Below, piece by piece: positions 55,749 through 64,000 of a stretch of DNA of 64,000 nucleotides. Each line of letters starts with the position of its first letter. The first letter of the stretch is position 1. The stretch comes from Caulobacter sp031457805 (GTDB lineage: Bacteria > Pseudomonadota > Alphaproteobacteria > Caulobacterales > Caulobacteraceae), in NCBI RefSeq assembly GCF_031457805.1, contig NZ_JAVDXI010000001.1:558001-622000 (forward strand), given 5' to 3'. The notes under the pieces are model-generated. The model was not told the origin of the DNA. It ran no database searches and saw only the letters and a list, made by a program, of their open reading frames with translations. The position numbers and the translations under genes are program-made.

Positions 55749-56740
55749 CCGCGGATCGCGGCCAGGATCTCGTAGCTGCGTTTACGCGCGGCGTGGTCGT
55801 GGATTTGCGCCGCGGCCATCAATTCGTCAGCGCCGGTCATCTCGAGGATCTGATCGATCTTGCGTTTGACCGTCTCGGCCGAGCCAATGGCGGCGTATTG
55901 GAGCGTGTGCTCCAACCCAGCCAACTCGGCCAGCGATGCGTGCTCGCGGATATCGTCCACCGGCGGCGGCAGCAGGCCTGGACGTCCTCGGCGCAAGGCC
56001 AGGAACTGTTGTTGGGTGGACGTGGCGAGCCGCCTGGCTTCCTCGTCAGAATCTGCGGCGCAGACGCCAATACAGACCATGGCGTACGGGCGCTCCAGCG
56101 CAGCCGACGGTTTGAAGTGGCGGCGATACAGCGCCAGGGCTTCCAGCAGGGCGTCCGGGGCGAAGTGCGCGGCGAAGGCGTAGGGCAGGCCGAGCGCCGC
56201 CGCCAACTGCGCGCCCCAGGTCGAGGAGCCGAGGATCCAGATCGGTACGTCCTGTCCTTCGCCCGGCACGGCGCGGACGCTTTGCTCCGCGCTCGCCGGT
56301 TGAAACCAATGCTGAAGTTCGACCACGTCCTGGGCGAACGAATCGACCGCCCCGGCGTACCGCCGCAGAGCGCGCATCGTGGACTGATCCGTCCCTGGGG
56401 CGCGCCCCAAACCCAAATCGATGCGACCAGGGTAAAGCGCGTTCAGGGTCCCAAACTGCTCGGCCACCATCAGCGGTGCATGGTTTGGCAGCATGACGCC
56501 GCCGGAGCCGACGCGAATCGTTGTCGTTGCAGCCGCCACCTGGCCGATGACGACGGCCGTCGCCGCGCTGGCGATTCCAGGCATGTTATGATGTTCGGCC
56601 AGCCAGTAGCGATGGAAGCCGAGCGCTTCGGCGTGGCGCGCCAGATCGATGCTGTTCTTCAGGGCCTGACCAACACTGGAGCCCTGAGGAACGGGCGCGA
56701 GGTCGAGAACCGAGATTGGCGGAGAAGCGGCGCGAGTCAT
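55745..56740 (-). CDS. Luciferase-like monooxygenase (LLM, MsnO8-type)
   Basis: About 331 residues. TIM-barrel flavin-dependent family: opening ISVLDLAPVPQGSSVGQALKNSIDLARHAEALGFHRYWLAEHHNMPGIASAA (the YWLAEHHN is diagnostic), then IRVGSGGVMLPNHAPLMVAEQFGTL and a RIDLGLGRAPGTD loop. Subgroup MsnO8. Probably an oxidoreductase of unknown substrate. The ATG at 56740 is used; a TTG at 56758 is possible. Convergent with the glycosyltransferase (overlap 4 nt). Confidence 0.9.
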   Translation of the reverse strand: MTRAASPPISVLDLAPVPQGSSVGQALKNSIDLARHAEALGFHRYWLAEHHNMPGIASAATAVVIGQVAAATTTIRVGSGGVMLPNHAPLMVAEQFGTLNALYPGRIDLGLGRAPGTDQSTMRALRRYAGAVDSFAQDVVELQHWFQPASAEQSVRAVPGEGQDVPIWILGSSTWGAQLAAALGLPYAFAAHFAPDALLEALALYRRHFKPSAALERPYAMVCIGVCAADSDEEARRLATSTQQQFLALRRGRPGLLPPPVDDIREHASLAELAGLEHTLQYAAIGSAETVKRKIDQILEMTGADELMAAAQIHDHAARKRSYEILAAIRG

Positions 56741-56816
56741 ATCCGCTAGATGGCGCAAACGCTGCGCGACACAAGCCTTGGCCGCAGAACTTCAAGTCAT
56801 TTAGGAAGATGGACGG

Positions 56817-56893
<77 letters not shown>

Positions 56894-56958
56894 GTCGTGC
56901 GCCAGGGCGCGACGGTTGTCCGTAACCGAATGAGGGAAGTCTAACACCTCCGAAAGGG

Positions 56959-57035
<77 letters not shown>

Positions 57036-57179
57036 ATACCCCTTCGCCGAAGCGAAAGTGCGACCCGCCAATCGGCGAGGCGCGTCTGATATGTCGGGCG
57101 AAGACTCGTGTCAACGGCCATCTCGAAGAACCGACAAATCGCCTTTCTTTGCGAACGTTTCTCAATGTGCGCGGGGTGT

Positions 57180-57208
57180 TTGAAGCGCTGGCGACAGTGG
57201 GCTACAAC
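57180..57208 (+). promoter_or_regulatory. Sigma-70-type promoter of the nuo operon
   Basis: TTGAAG (57180-57185), a 17-nt spacer and TACAAC (57203-57208). The transcript would start near 57215, about 20 nt before the nuoA ATG at 57235. This is the best -35/-10 pair in the window. Confidence 0.65.
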
Positions 57209-57234
57209 CCGCTCGATTCAAGCCAAGGGCTGTC

Positions 57235-57612
57235 ATGACCGCCTTCCTTCTCCAATACCTGCCGATCGTGATCTTTCTCGGGATCGCGGCGGCCATCGGT
57301 ATCGTCTTCCTCCTCGCCGCCGCGGTGCTCGCGCCCAAGGCGCCGGACCCGGAAAAGCTGTCCGCCTACGAGTGCGGCTTCAACGCTTTCGACGATGCGC
57401 GCATGAAGTTCGACGTCCGGTTCTATCTGGTGTCGATCCTTTTCATCATCTTCGACCTGGAAGTGGCGTTCCTGTTCCCCTGGGCGGTCACGCTGATGAA
57501 GTTGCCGCAGGACGTGGCGCAGTTCGCCTTCTGGTCGATGATGACCTTCCTGGGCGTCCTGACCGTCGGCTTCATCTATGAATGGAAGAAGGGCGCCCTC
57601 GAATGGGAGTGA
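57235..57612 (+). CDS. nuoA: NADH-quinone oxidoreductase subunit A
   Basis: About 125 residues, three transmembrane helices. First membrane subunit of complex I. YECGFNAFDDARMKFDVRFYLV is the conserved loop/second helix and FLFPWAVTLMKL the second turn. First gene of the nuo operon; overlaps nuoB by 10 nt. Confidence 0.96.
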   Translation: MTAFLLQYLPIVIFLGIAAAIGIVFLLAAAVLAPKAPDPEKLSAYECGFNAFDDARMKFDVRFYLVSILFIIFDLEVAFLFPWAVTLMKLPQDVAQFAFWSMMTFLGVLTVGFIYEWKKGALEWE

Positions 57613-58184
57613 TCGTTCCCGCCAATTCGTCGTCGGTTCCGGCGCTGTCCGCCGGGCGCTCGACGGTCGAGGGCTATGACCCGAAGCTGCACGACCCGTT
57701 CTTCGACGGCGTCTCGCAACAGCTGGCCGACAAGGGCTTCATCACCGCCGCCGCCGACGATCTCATCACCTGGGCCCGCACCGGCTCGCTGATGTGGATG
57801 ACGTTCGGTCTGGCCTGCTGCGCCGTCGAGATGATGCAGGCCTCGATGCCGCGCTACGATCTCGAGCGTTACGGCTTCGCCCCGCGCGCCAGCCCGCGTC
57901 AGTCGGACGTCATGATCGTCGCCGGCACGCTGACCAACAAGATGGCTCCGGCTCTGCGCAAGGTCTACGACCAGATGCCAGAGCCGCGCTACGTCATCTC
58001 GATGGGCAGCTGCGCCAATGGCGGCGGCTATTACTATTACAGCTACAGCGTCGTGCGCGGCTGCGACCGCGTCGTGCCGGTCGACATCTACGTGCCGGGC
58101 TGCCCGCCGACCGCCGAGGCGCTCGTCTATGGCGTGCTGCAACTGCAAAAGAAGATTCGCCGGACGGGGACGATCGAGCGATGA
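57603..58184 (+). CDS. nuoB: NADH-quinone oxidoreductase subunit B
   Basis: About 193 residues. Holds the N2 cluster at the quinone site. Cysteine ligands: tandem GLACCAVEMM (about 58), GSCANGGGYYYYSYS (about 125) and VPGCPPTAEAL (about 155). ATG at 57603 overlaps the nuoA stop by 10 nt; a GTG two codons on (57609) would give a GTGA overlap instead. Its stop overlaps nuoC (ATGA). Confidence 0.96.
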   Translation: MGVIVPANSSSVPALSAGRSTVEGYDPKLHDPFFDGVSQQLADKGFITAAADDLITWARTGSLMWMTFGLACCAVEMMQASMPRYDLERYGFAPRASPRQSDVMIVAGTLTNKMAPALRKVYDQMPEPRYVISMGSCANGGGYYYYSYSVVRGCDRVVPVDIYVPGCPPTAEALVYGVLQLQKKIRRTGTIER

Positions 58185-58774
58185 GCGAAGCCCTGGAACT
58201 GCTTGGTCAGGACATCGTCGCCCGTGCTCCGGGCGTGCTGGGACATTCTGTCGCATTCGGCGAACTGACCATCGTCGCCCGTTCGGCGTCGGTGATCGAC
58301 ACGCTGACGTTTCTGCGCGACGACGCAGCCTGCCGTTTTCACCAGCTGATCGACCTGACCGGTGTCGACTACCCGGAGCGCGCCGCGCGCTTCGATGTGG
58401 TCTATCACCTGCTGTCGCTGGTGAAGAACCATCGGATCCGCCTCAAGGTCTCTACCGATGAGGACACCCCCGTTCCCAGCGTGACGCCGGTGTTCCCGGT
58501 GGCTGACTGGTTCGAGCGCGAGGCGTTCGACATGTACGGGATCTTCTTCGACGGTCATCCTGACCTGCGTCGAATCCTGACCGACTACGGCTTCCACGGC
58601 CACCCGCTTCGGAAAGACTTCCCGATGACGGGCTATGTGGAAGTGCGCTACGACGACGAGCTCAAGCGTGTCGTCTATGAACCTGTGAAGATTACCGAGT
58701 TCCGTGCGTTCGATTTCCTCTCGCCCTGGGAAGGCGCCAAGTACGCTCTCCCCGGTGACGAGAAGGCGCAATAG
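58181..58774 (+). CDS. nuoC: NADH-quinone oxidoreductase subunit C
   Basis: About 197 residues. The 30-kDa peripheral-arm subunit. ARFDVVYHLLSLVKNHRIRLKV, DWFEREAFDMYGIFFDGHPDLRRILTDYGFHGHPLRKDFP is the family signature. ATG overlaps the nuoB stop (ATGA). A small membrane-protein gene follows after 21 nt. Confidence 0.96.
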   Translation: MSEALELLGQDIVARAPGVLGHSVAFGELTIVARSASVIDTLTFLRDDAACRFHQLIDLTGVDYPERAARFDVVYHLLSLVKNHRIRLKVSTDEDTPVPSVTPVFPVADWFEREAFDMYGIFFDGHPDLRRILTDYGFHGHPLRKDFPMTGYVEVRYDDELKRVVYEPVKITEFRAFDFLSPWEGAKYALPGDEKAQ

Positions 58775-58795
58775 CGAGCAAGGGGATGCCGACTC

Positions 58796-59191
58796 ATGGG
58801 TTTGCGACGGCCTTCGTTCCGTTCCGCCACAGCGTTCTTCTTGGTCGCCTTTTCGACCGCGTTTCTGATGACCATCGGGATGCGGCTGACGGGGTGGTTC
58901 ACGAAGGCGCCGACGATCTCGGCGGATCAGAACAAGTCGCTGGGCGTCGCGATCATGATCTCGGTGATCACGCTGGCGATCGGGGCCAGCATCCGGCGGA
59001 TGGAAGTGGCCGAGCTGCGCAGCGCGCTGCTGGGAGCCGCCTCGGTCTTGCTGGCCTTGCCTTTGTCTCAGGCCGCGATCTCTCAAAGCTGGGACGTCGC
59101 GACCACCATCATCACCTTGCTGGGCGTCGTCTTGCTGATCGCGGGACTGATCGTGTCGCTCAGCATCGAACAGCGTAACGAAGGTCCGTAG
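58796..59191 (+). CDS. Small membrane protein in the nuo operon, between nuoC and nuoD
   Basis: About 131 residues with three to four hydrophobic helices (AFFLVAFSTAFLMTIGMRLTGW; SLGVAIMISVITLAIGAS; SVLLALPLSQAA; ITLLGVVLLIAGLIVSLS). Not a core complex I subunit and no family recognised. In frame and spacing it is an operon member, ending 2 nt before nuoD. A supernumerary or assembly factor is possible, inferred from position only. Confidence 0.7.
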   Translation: MGLRRPSFRSATAFFLVAFSTAFLMTIGMRLTGWFTKAPTISADQNKSLGVAIMISVITLAIGASIRRMEVAELRSALLGAASVLLALPLSQAAISQSWDVATTIITLLGVVLLIAGLIVSLSIEQRNEGP

Positions 59192-59193
59192 CC

Positions 59194-60444
59194 ATGACCG
59201 GCACGAACTCGCCCGCCGCGGCGACCGACTTCTTCCGTGACGACACCACGGTTCCGGCGATCCCGGAAACGCCCGTTCGGAAGTTCAACATCAACTTCGG
59301 CCCGCAGCACCCAGCCGCGCACGGCGTTTTGCGCCTGGTGCTGGAGCTGGACGGCGAAATCGTCGAACGCGTCGACCCGCATATCGGCCTGCTGCACCGT
59401 GGCACCGAGAAGCTGATGGAGGCGCGGACCTATCTGCAGAACGTCCCGTACTTCGACCGCCTCGACTATGTGGCGCCGATGAACCAGGAACACGCGTTCT
59501 GCCTGGCGATCGAAAAGCTGCTCGGCGTCGAGGTGCCGATCCGCGGCCAGATCATCCGCGTCCTGTACTCGGAAATCGGCCGTATCCTGAATCACCTGCT
59601 CAACGTGACGACCCAGGCGATGGACGTCGGCGCGCTGACGCCGCCGCTCTGGGGCTTCGAGGAGCGCGAGAAGCTGATGGTGTTCTACGAGCGCGCCTGC
59701 GGCGCTCGTTTGCACTCCAACTACTTCCGTCCGGGCGGCGTCCACCAGGACCTGCCGCCGGAGCTGGTCGAGGACATCGACGCCTGGGCCAAGGCCTTCC
59801 CGAAGATCTGCGACGACATCGAAGGCCTGATCACCGACAACCGCATCTTCAAGCAGCGCAACGTCGACATCGGCGTGGTCAGCAAGGAAGACGCGATCAG
59901 CTGGGGTTTCTCGGGCGTGATGGTCCGCGGTTCGGGCATCGCCTGGGATCTGCGCCGTAGCCAGCCCTACGAGAACTACAACGACTTCGAGTTCGACATC
60001 CCGCTGGGCAAGAACGGCGACTGCTATGATCGCTACCTGTGCCGCATGCAGGAGATGCGCGAGTCGACCAAGATCATCCGCCAGGCCTGCGAGATGCTGC
60101 GCAAGACGCACGGCCCGGTGCTGTCGGAAGACAACAAGGTCTCGCCGCCGCGTCGCGCCGAGATGAAGCGCTCGATGGAAGCGCTGATCCACCACTTCAA
60201 GCTTTACACTGAAGGCTTCAAGACGCCGGCCGGCGAAGTCTACGCCTGCGTCGAGGCGCCGAAGGGCGAGTTCGGCGTGTTCGTCGTCTCGGACGGCACC
60301 AACAAGCCGTATCGCTGCAAGATCCGCGCGCCGGGCTTCCCGCACCTGGCGGCGATGGACTGGTTGAACCGCGGCCACCAGCTGGCCGACGTCTCGGCCA
60401 TTCTGGGCTCGCTGGACATCGTCTTCGGGGAGATCGACCGGTGA
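59194..60444 (+). CDS. nuoD: NADH-quinone oxidoreductase subunit D
   Basis: About 416 residues. The 49-kDa quinone-site subunit. NINFGPQHPAAHGVLRLVLELDGE, HIGLLHRGTEKL, YFDRLDYVAPMNQEH, GARLHSNYFRPGG, and the closing IVFGEIDR are all diagnostic. Its TGA overlaps the next GTG by 4 nt. Confidence 0.97.
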   Translation: MTGTNSPAAATDFFRDDTTVPAIPETPVRKFNINFGPQHPAAHGVLRLVLELDGEIVERVDPHIGLLHRGTEKLMEARTYLQNVPYFDRLDYVAPMNQEHAFCLAIEKLLGVEVPIRGQIIRVLYSEIGRILNHLLNVTTQAMDVGALTPPLWGFEEREKLMVFYERACGARLHSNYFRPGGVHQDLPPELVEDIDAWAKAFPKICDDIEGLITDNRIFKQRNVDIGVVSKEDAISWGFSGVMVRGSGIAWDLRRSQPYENYNDFEFDIPLGKNGDCYDRYLCRMQEMRESTKIIRQACEMLRKTHGPVLSEDNKVSPPRRAEMKRSMEALIHHFKLYTEGFKTPAGEVYACVEAPKGEFGVFVVSDGTNKPYRCKIRAPGFPHLAAMDWLNRGHQLADVSAILGSLDIVFGEIDR

Positions 60445-60773
60445 GCCTGGCCGATATAGCCCAGGCGCAGCTCGACGCCTACAACGCCCAGGATCTGGAC
60501 GCCCACTGCGCCCACTTCACCGACGACGTGGTCGTCGCGGGGTTGAACGGTGACGTCGCGCGCACGGGCATCGAGGCCTATCGCGCCTTTTACGCCAAGA
60601 CCTTCGCCGAGTTCCCCAAGAACCAGGCGAAGCTGCTGAACCGCATCGTGGTCGGGTCCAATGTGATCGACCACGAGCATGTCGACCGCGGCAACGGCGA
60701 TGCGCCGTTCCAGGTCGCCGCCATCTACACCTTCAAGGGCGACAAGATCGCCCGCGTGGATTTCGCCCGATGA
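60441..60773 (+). CDS. NTF2-like (SnoaL/ketosteroid-isomerase-fold) protein between nuoD and nuoE
   Basis: About 110 residues. SnoaL-type cone fold: LADIAQAQLDAYNAQDLDAHCAHFTDDVVVAG, GIEAYRAFYAKTFAEFP, DHEHVDRGNGDAPFQVAAIYTFKGDKIARVDF. The GTG at 60441 overlaps the nuoD stop and its TGA overlaps the nuoE ATG (ATGA), so it is translated within the nuo operon. Role unknown: binding or isomerase function cannot be told apart by sequence. Confidence 0.8.
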   Translation: MSLADIAQAQLDAYNAQDLDAHCAHFTDDVVVAGLNGDVARTGIEAYRAFYAKTFAEFPKNQAKLLNRIVVGSNVIDHEHVDRGNGDAPFQVAAIYTFKGDKIARVDFAR

Positions 60774-61456
60774 GCGTTCGTCGTCTCGCTAAAGAACAGC
60801 CCGCCAGCTTCGCCTTCTCGAAGGAAAGCCAAGCCAAGGCCGACTGGTGGAAGGCCAAGTATCCCGCCGAGCGCAAGCAGTCGGCGGTGATTCCGATGCT
60901 GTGGCTGGCCCAGAAGCAGGAAGGCTGGATCTCCGAGCCCGCGATCCAGGAGATCGCCAAGCAGCTCGAGATGCCGGTGATCCGCGTGCTCGAAGTGGCC
61001 ACCTTCTACGTGATGTTCCAGCTGCAGCCGGTCGGCAAGGTCGCCTTCGTGCAGCTGTGCGGCACCACACCGTGCCAACTGCGTGGCGCGCTCGATCTGC
61101 GCAAGGTGCTGGAAGACAAGATCGGTCCGGCCCACCACGTCTCGAACGATGGCAAGTTCAGCTGGGAAGAGGTCGAGTGTCTCGGCGCCTGCTGCAACGC
61201 GCCGATGGCCGCGATCAATGACTACTACTACGAGGATCTGACCCCGGAGAGCCTGGCGCAGATTCTCGACGACTTCGCCGCCGGCAAGGCGCCGAAGCCG
61301 GGCAGCTATGAGGGCCGTGGCGCTTCGGAGCCGAAGGGTGCGATCCACACCCTGACCGATCCCAAGCTGTACGACGGTTCGTACGCCCAAAAGATCAAGA
61401 TCCCGAACCTGCCCGAGAAGCCGAAGAAGGCCCCGAAGTCGGAGCCCGCCGCCTAA
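60770..61456 (+). CDS. nuoE: NADH-quinone oxidoreductase subunit E
   Basis: About 228 residues. The 24-kDa [2Fe-2S] subunit. Thioredoxin-like core with ligand cysteines CGTTPCQ (about 101-106) and CLGACCNAP (about 142-147). A C-terminal extension (about 180-228, rich in Lys and Pro, ends SEPAA) exceeds the usual length. Coupled upstream by ATGA to the NTF2-like gene; two small membrane genes follow. Confidence 0.95.
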   Translation: MSVRRLAKEQPASFAFSKESQAKADWWKAKYPAERKQSAVIPMLWLAQKQEGWISEPAIQEIAKQLEMPVIRVLEVATFYVMFQLQPVGKVAFVQLCGTTPCQLRGALDLRKVLEDKIGPAHHVSNDGKFSWEEVECLGACCNAPMAAINDYYYEDLTPESLAQILDDFAAGKAPKPGSYEGRGASEPKGAIHTLTDPKLYDGSYAQKIKIPNLPEKPKKAPKSEPAA

Positions 61457-61457
61457 C

Positions 61458-61682
61458 ATGACCGCCGACGCCGCCCTCCAGAAGAAGCGCCTCACCGCGA
61501 TGCTCGTCATCAACGCGGTGTGCTTCGTGCTGGCCGGCGTGGCTATCTACGGCGCGGTCTCGCTGCGGATTGACTGGCTGCGGCTGGTCTTCCTCGGCGC
61601 CATCGTTGCGGGTCTGGGTTCGCACATCTGGTTCATCCTGGGCTGGATGCGCGCGACCAAGGGGGAGGGCGCCTCGTCATGA
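61458..61682 (+). CDS. Small two-helix membrane protein in the nuo operon
   Basis: About 74 residues. Hydrophobic stretches MLVINAVCFVLAGVAIYGAV and VFLGAIVAGLGSHIWFILGW are two transmembrane helices. The ATG follows the nuoE stop by 1 nt and its TGA overlaps the next ATG (ATGA). No family recognised. Sits between nuoE and nuoF with a second small gene. Confidence 0.7.
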   Translation: MTADAALQKKRLTAMLVINAVCFVLAGVAIYGAVSLRIDWLRLVFLGAIVAGLGSHIWFILGWMRATKGEGASS

Positions 61683-61945
61683 TCGACGACAGCGACCTCA
61701 ACATCCGCAAGGCGGCCTATGTCGACACCCTCCGGGGTCTGCATCGTCGCGAGCGCAGCGTCGGCTTCGTCGCCTGCCTGATCGGCGCGATCCTGCTGGT
61801 CTGGGGTCGTGTCGTCGAAGGCGCGCCGTTGTGGGCGGTCGTGGCCGGTCTCGCCATTATTGGCGTGGGTTGGTCGCTTTTCGCCTATGTCATCATTCGT
61901 CGGACGCGCTATGTGCGCGCCCATCCATTCGATCCGCAAAGCTGA
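61679..61945 (+). CDS. Small membrane protein in the nuo operon, upstream of nuoF
   Basis: About 88 residues. A soluble start (NIRKAAYVDTLRGLHRRERS) precedes two hydrophobic helices (VGFVACLIGAILLVWGRV and WAVVAGLAIIGVGWSLFAYVII) and a basic tail. It overlaps the previous small gene (ATGA) and ends 3 nt before nuoF. No family recognised. Likely co-translated with complex I; function unknown. Confidence 0.7.
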   Translation: MIDDSDLNIRKAAYVDTLRGLHRRERSVGFVACLIGAILLVWGRVVEGAPLWAVVAGLAIIGVGWSLFAYVIIRRTRYVRAHPFDPQS

Positions 61946-61948
61946 GTC

Positions 61949-63268
61949 ATGGTCGGTATCCTCGAAGACAAGGACCGCATCTTCACGAACCTCTACGGTC
62001 TCCACGACTGGGGCCTTGAGGGCGCGAAGAAGCGCGGCTGCTGGAATGGCACCAAGGACATCCTGGACGCCGGGCGCGACTGGATCATCGAGAACATGAA
62101 GAACTCCGGCCTGCGCGGTCGGGGCGGCGCCGGTTTCTCGACGGGCCTGAAGTGGTCGTTCATGCCCAAGGAAGTGAAGGAAGGTCGTCCTCACTACCTG
62201 GTGGTCAACGCCGACGAATCCGAGCCGGGCACCTGCAAGGACCGGGAGATCATGCGGCATGACCCGCACCTCCTGATCGAGGGCTGCCTGATCGCCTCGC
62301 GCGCGATGCTGGCCCACGCCTGCTACATCTACATCCGCGGCGAGTACGTCTTCGAGCGCGAGCGCCTGGAAGCGGCGATCAAGCAGGCCTATGAGGCCAA
62401 GCTGATCGGCAAGAACAATGTCCATGGCTGGGACTTCGACCTCTACGTCCACCACGGCGCTGGCGCCTATATCTGCGGCGAAGAGACGGCCCTGCTGGAA
62501 AGCCTCGAAGGCAAGAAGGGCCAGCCGCGCCTGAAGCCGCCGTTCCCGGCCGGCGCAGGCCTCTACGGCATGCCGACCACTGTGAACAACGTCGAGTCGA
62601 TCGCTGTCGCGGGCACGATCCTGCGTCGCGGCGCCGCTTGGTTCGCGGGCTTTGGTCGTCCGAACAACGCCGGCACCAAGCTGTTCTGCGTCTCGGGGCA
62701 CGTGAACCTGCCCTGCAACGTCGAAGAAGCGATGAGCATCCCGTTCCGCCAACTGGTCGAGGACCACTGCGGCGGCATTCGCGGCGGCTGGGGTAACCTG
62801 AAGGCCGTCATCCCGGGCGGCTCTTCGGTGCCGATGATCCCCGCTGAGCAGTGCGAAGACCTGCCGATGGACTTCGACGCCTTGCGAAATCTGAAGTCGG
62901 GCCTGGGCACCGCCGCTGTCATCGTGATGGACAAGGACACTGACCTTGTCCGCGCCATCGCTCGTCTGTCGTACTTCTACAAGCACGAGAGCTGTGGCCA
63001 GTGCACGCCTTGCCGTGAAGGCACCGGCTGGATGTGGCGCGTCATGGAACGCATGGTCACCGGCGAGGCCGATCCGAAAGAGATCGACACCCTGCTGGAC
63101 GTCACGACCCAGGTCGAAGGTCACACCATCTGCGCCCTGGGCGATGCGGCCGCCTGGCCGATCCAGGGCCTGTTCCGTCACTTCCGCCATGAGGTGGAGG
63201 AGCGGATCGCTTCCTATCGTAGCGGTCGCCTGCACGTGCAGGGCGCCAAGCTGATCGCGGCGGAGTAA
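61949..63268 (+). CDS. nuoF: NADH-quinone oxidoreductase subunit F
   Basis: About 439 residues. The 51-kDa NADH- and FMN-binding subunit. FMN/NAD loop RGRGGAGFSTGLKWSFMP (about 55), NADESEPGTCKDREIM and CGEETALLESLEG. The [4Fe-4S] ligands are ESCGQCTPCREGTG (about 350) and the distant Cys in HTICALGDAA. Followed by nuoG after 5 nt. Confidence 0.97.
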   Translation: MVGILEDKDRIFTNLYGLHDWGLEGAKKRGCWNGTKDILDAGRDWIIENMKNSGLRGRGGAGFSTGLKWSFMPKEVKEGRPHYLVVNADESEPGTCKDREIMRHDPHLLIEGCLIASRAMLAHACYIYIRGEYVFERERLEAAIKQAYEAKLIGKNNVHGWDFDLYVHHGAGAYICGEETALLESLEGKKGQPRLKPPFPAGAGLYGMPTTVNNVESIAVAGTILRRGAAWFAGFGRPNNAGTKLFCVSGHVNLPCNVEEAMSIPFRQLVEDHCGGIRGGWGNLKAVIPGGSSVPMIPAEQCEDLPMDFDALRNLKSGLGTAAVIVMDKDTDLVRAIARLSYFYKHESCGQCTPCREGTGWMWRVMERMVTGEADPKEIDTLLDVTTQVEGHTICALGDAAAWPIQGLFRHFRHEVEERIASYRSGRLHVQGAKLIAAE

Positions 63269-63273
63269 CAAGA

Positions 63274-64000
63274 ATGGCAATCGCCAAGGTCAATGGCGTC
63301 GAGGTCGAGTTCGAACCCGGCATGACGGTTCTGCAGGTGGCGGAGCTGGCCGGGGAAGAGATCCCGCGCTTCTGCTATCACGAACGCCTGTCCATCGCCG
63401 GCAACTGCCGGATGTGTCTGGTTGAAGTGAAGCCCGGCCCGCCGAAGCCGCAGGCCTCGTGCGCCCTGCCGGCAGCCGAGGGTCAGGAGATCTTCACCAA
63501 GACTCCGATGGTCAAGAAGGCCCGGGAAGGGGTGATGGAGTTCCTGCTCATCAACCACCCGCTGGACTGCCCGATCTGTGACCAGGGCGGCGAGTGCGAC
63601 CTGCAGGACCAGGCGGTTGGCTACGGCCGTGACGACAGCCGCTACGAAGAGAACAAGCGCGCCGTCGAAGAAAAATCGATGGGCCCTCTCATCAAGACCG
63701 TGATGACGCGCTGCATCCAGTGCACGCGCTGCGTCCGCTTCATCACCGAGGTCGCCGGCTCGCCCGAGATCGGCCTGATCTCGCGCGGCGAAGACGTTGA
63801 AATCACGACCTATCTAGGCGCGGCGGTGACCTCGGAGCTGAGCGCCAACGTCATCGACCTGTGCCCGGTCGGCGCCCTGACCTCCAAGCCCTACGCCTTC
63901 GAAGCCCGTCCGTGGGAGCTGAAGAAGACCGAAAGCGTCGACGTCATGGACGCCCTGGGCTCCTCGATCCGCGTCGACGCGCGTGGCGCGGCTGTGCTGC
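63274..64000 (+). CDS. nuoG: NADH-quinone oxidoreductase subunit G (3' end outside window)
   Basis: About 242 N-terminal residues. The 75-kDa subunit with iron-sulfur clusters: [2Fe-2S] ligands CYHERLSIAGNCRMC (about 35-49) and later SCALP, the HxxxC cluster HPLDCPICDQGGECDLQ, and a [4Fe-4S] CIQCTRCVRF (about 148). The molybdopterin-like C-domain would follow beyond base 64000. ATG at 63274, 5 nt after nuoF. Confidence 0.97.
   Translation, partial: MAIAKVNGVEVEFEPGMTVLQVAELAGEEIPRFCYHERLSIAGNCRMCLVEVKPGPPKPQASCALPAAEGQEIFTKTPMVKKAREGVMEFLLINHPLDCPICDQGGECDLQDQAVGYGRDDSRYEENKRAVEEKSMGPLIKTVMTRCIQCTRCVRFITEVAGSPEIGLISRGEDVEITTYLGAAVTSELSANVIDLCPVGALTSKPYAFEARPWELKKTESVDVMDALGSSIRVDARGAAVL

Overview
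The window is high-GC DNA from an alphaproteobacterium, almost certainly Caulobacter or a very close relative. Supporting signs are the runs lptF-lptG-lptD-surA-pdxA, tig-clpP-clpX-lon-HU and nuoA to nuoG with Caulobacter-type small insert genes, an hdaA-type DnaA regulator next to ppk, a TonB-dependent receptor with a typical caulobacterial plug, and frequent GTG/TTG starts with ATGA, GTGA or TGATG stop-start overlaps. There is no plasmid, phage, transposase or CRISPR signature. Genes were identified by reading translated products; no database search was possible.

Layout. 1-6.9 kb (minus): outer-membrane biogenesis operon lptF-lptG-lptD-surA-pdxA, with pdxA cut by the window edge. 7-12.6 kb (plus): pepA, a palindromic repeat, holC, an I78-type lipoprotein, a MASE1 hybrid histidine kinase and a small cytochrome c. 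12.5-21.5 kb: a hypothetical gene, an ABC-F ATPase, ndk, a YoaK-type membrane protein, a DedA protein, purM-purN, rnd, a beta-lactamase-fold serine hydrolase and a small membrane protein. 21.6-27.8 kb: ppx, a phosphotransferase behind a promoter with an inverted repeat, ppk with a coupled lipoprotein, then hdaA. 27.9-33.5 kb is the accessory-looking part: two AT-rich unknown genes just upstream of hdaA, an EcsC gene, parE and a dense cluster of intergenic palindromes. 33.5-39.4 kb: a coupled pair of amidohydrolase-fold exported proteins (one apparently without its metal ligands), a small monooxygenase-fold protein and a TonB-dependent receptor. 39.4-45.2 kb: glnB-glnA, a thiolase-fold protein, a histidine phosphatase, the NAD(P)HX repair enzyme and tRNA-Leu. 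45.3-53.3 kb: tig, clpP, a HAD hydrolase, clpX, lon, an HU gene and tRNA-Val. 53.3-57.0 kb: an SPFH protein with a ribbon-helix-helix partner behind a perfect 22-bp palindrome, a glycosyltransferase, a flavin-type monooxygenase and two identical tRNA-Asp genes. 57.2-64 kb: the respiratory complex I operon from nuoA into nuoG, interleaved with four small non-core genes.

How it fits together. The window holds much of the machinery for envelope assembly (Lpt and SurA), polyphosphate turnover (ppk and ppx), nitrogen sensing (glnBA), energy conversion (nuo) and regulated proteolysis (ClpXP, Lon), plus HdaA, which in Caulobacter controls DnaA activity. As I recall C. crescentus CB15 numbering, the left part (to hdaA, about CC_1711) and the right part (glnA, clpX, lon, about CC_1969 to CC_1960) are far apart there and flank the terminus. 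The palindrome-rich accessory interval between them may therefore be a rearrangement junction.
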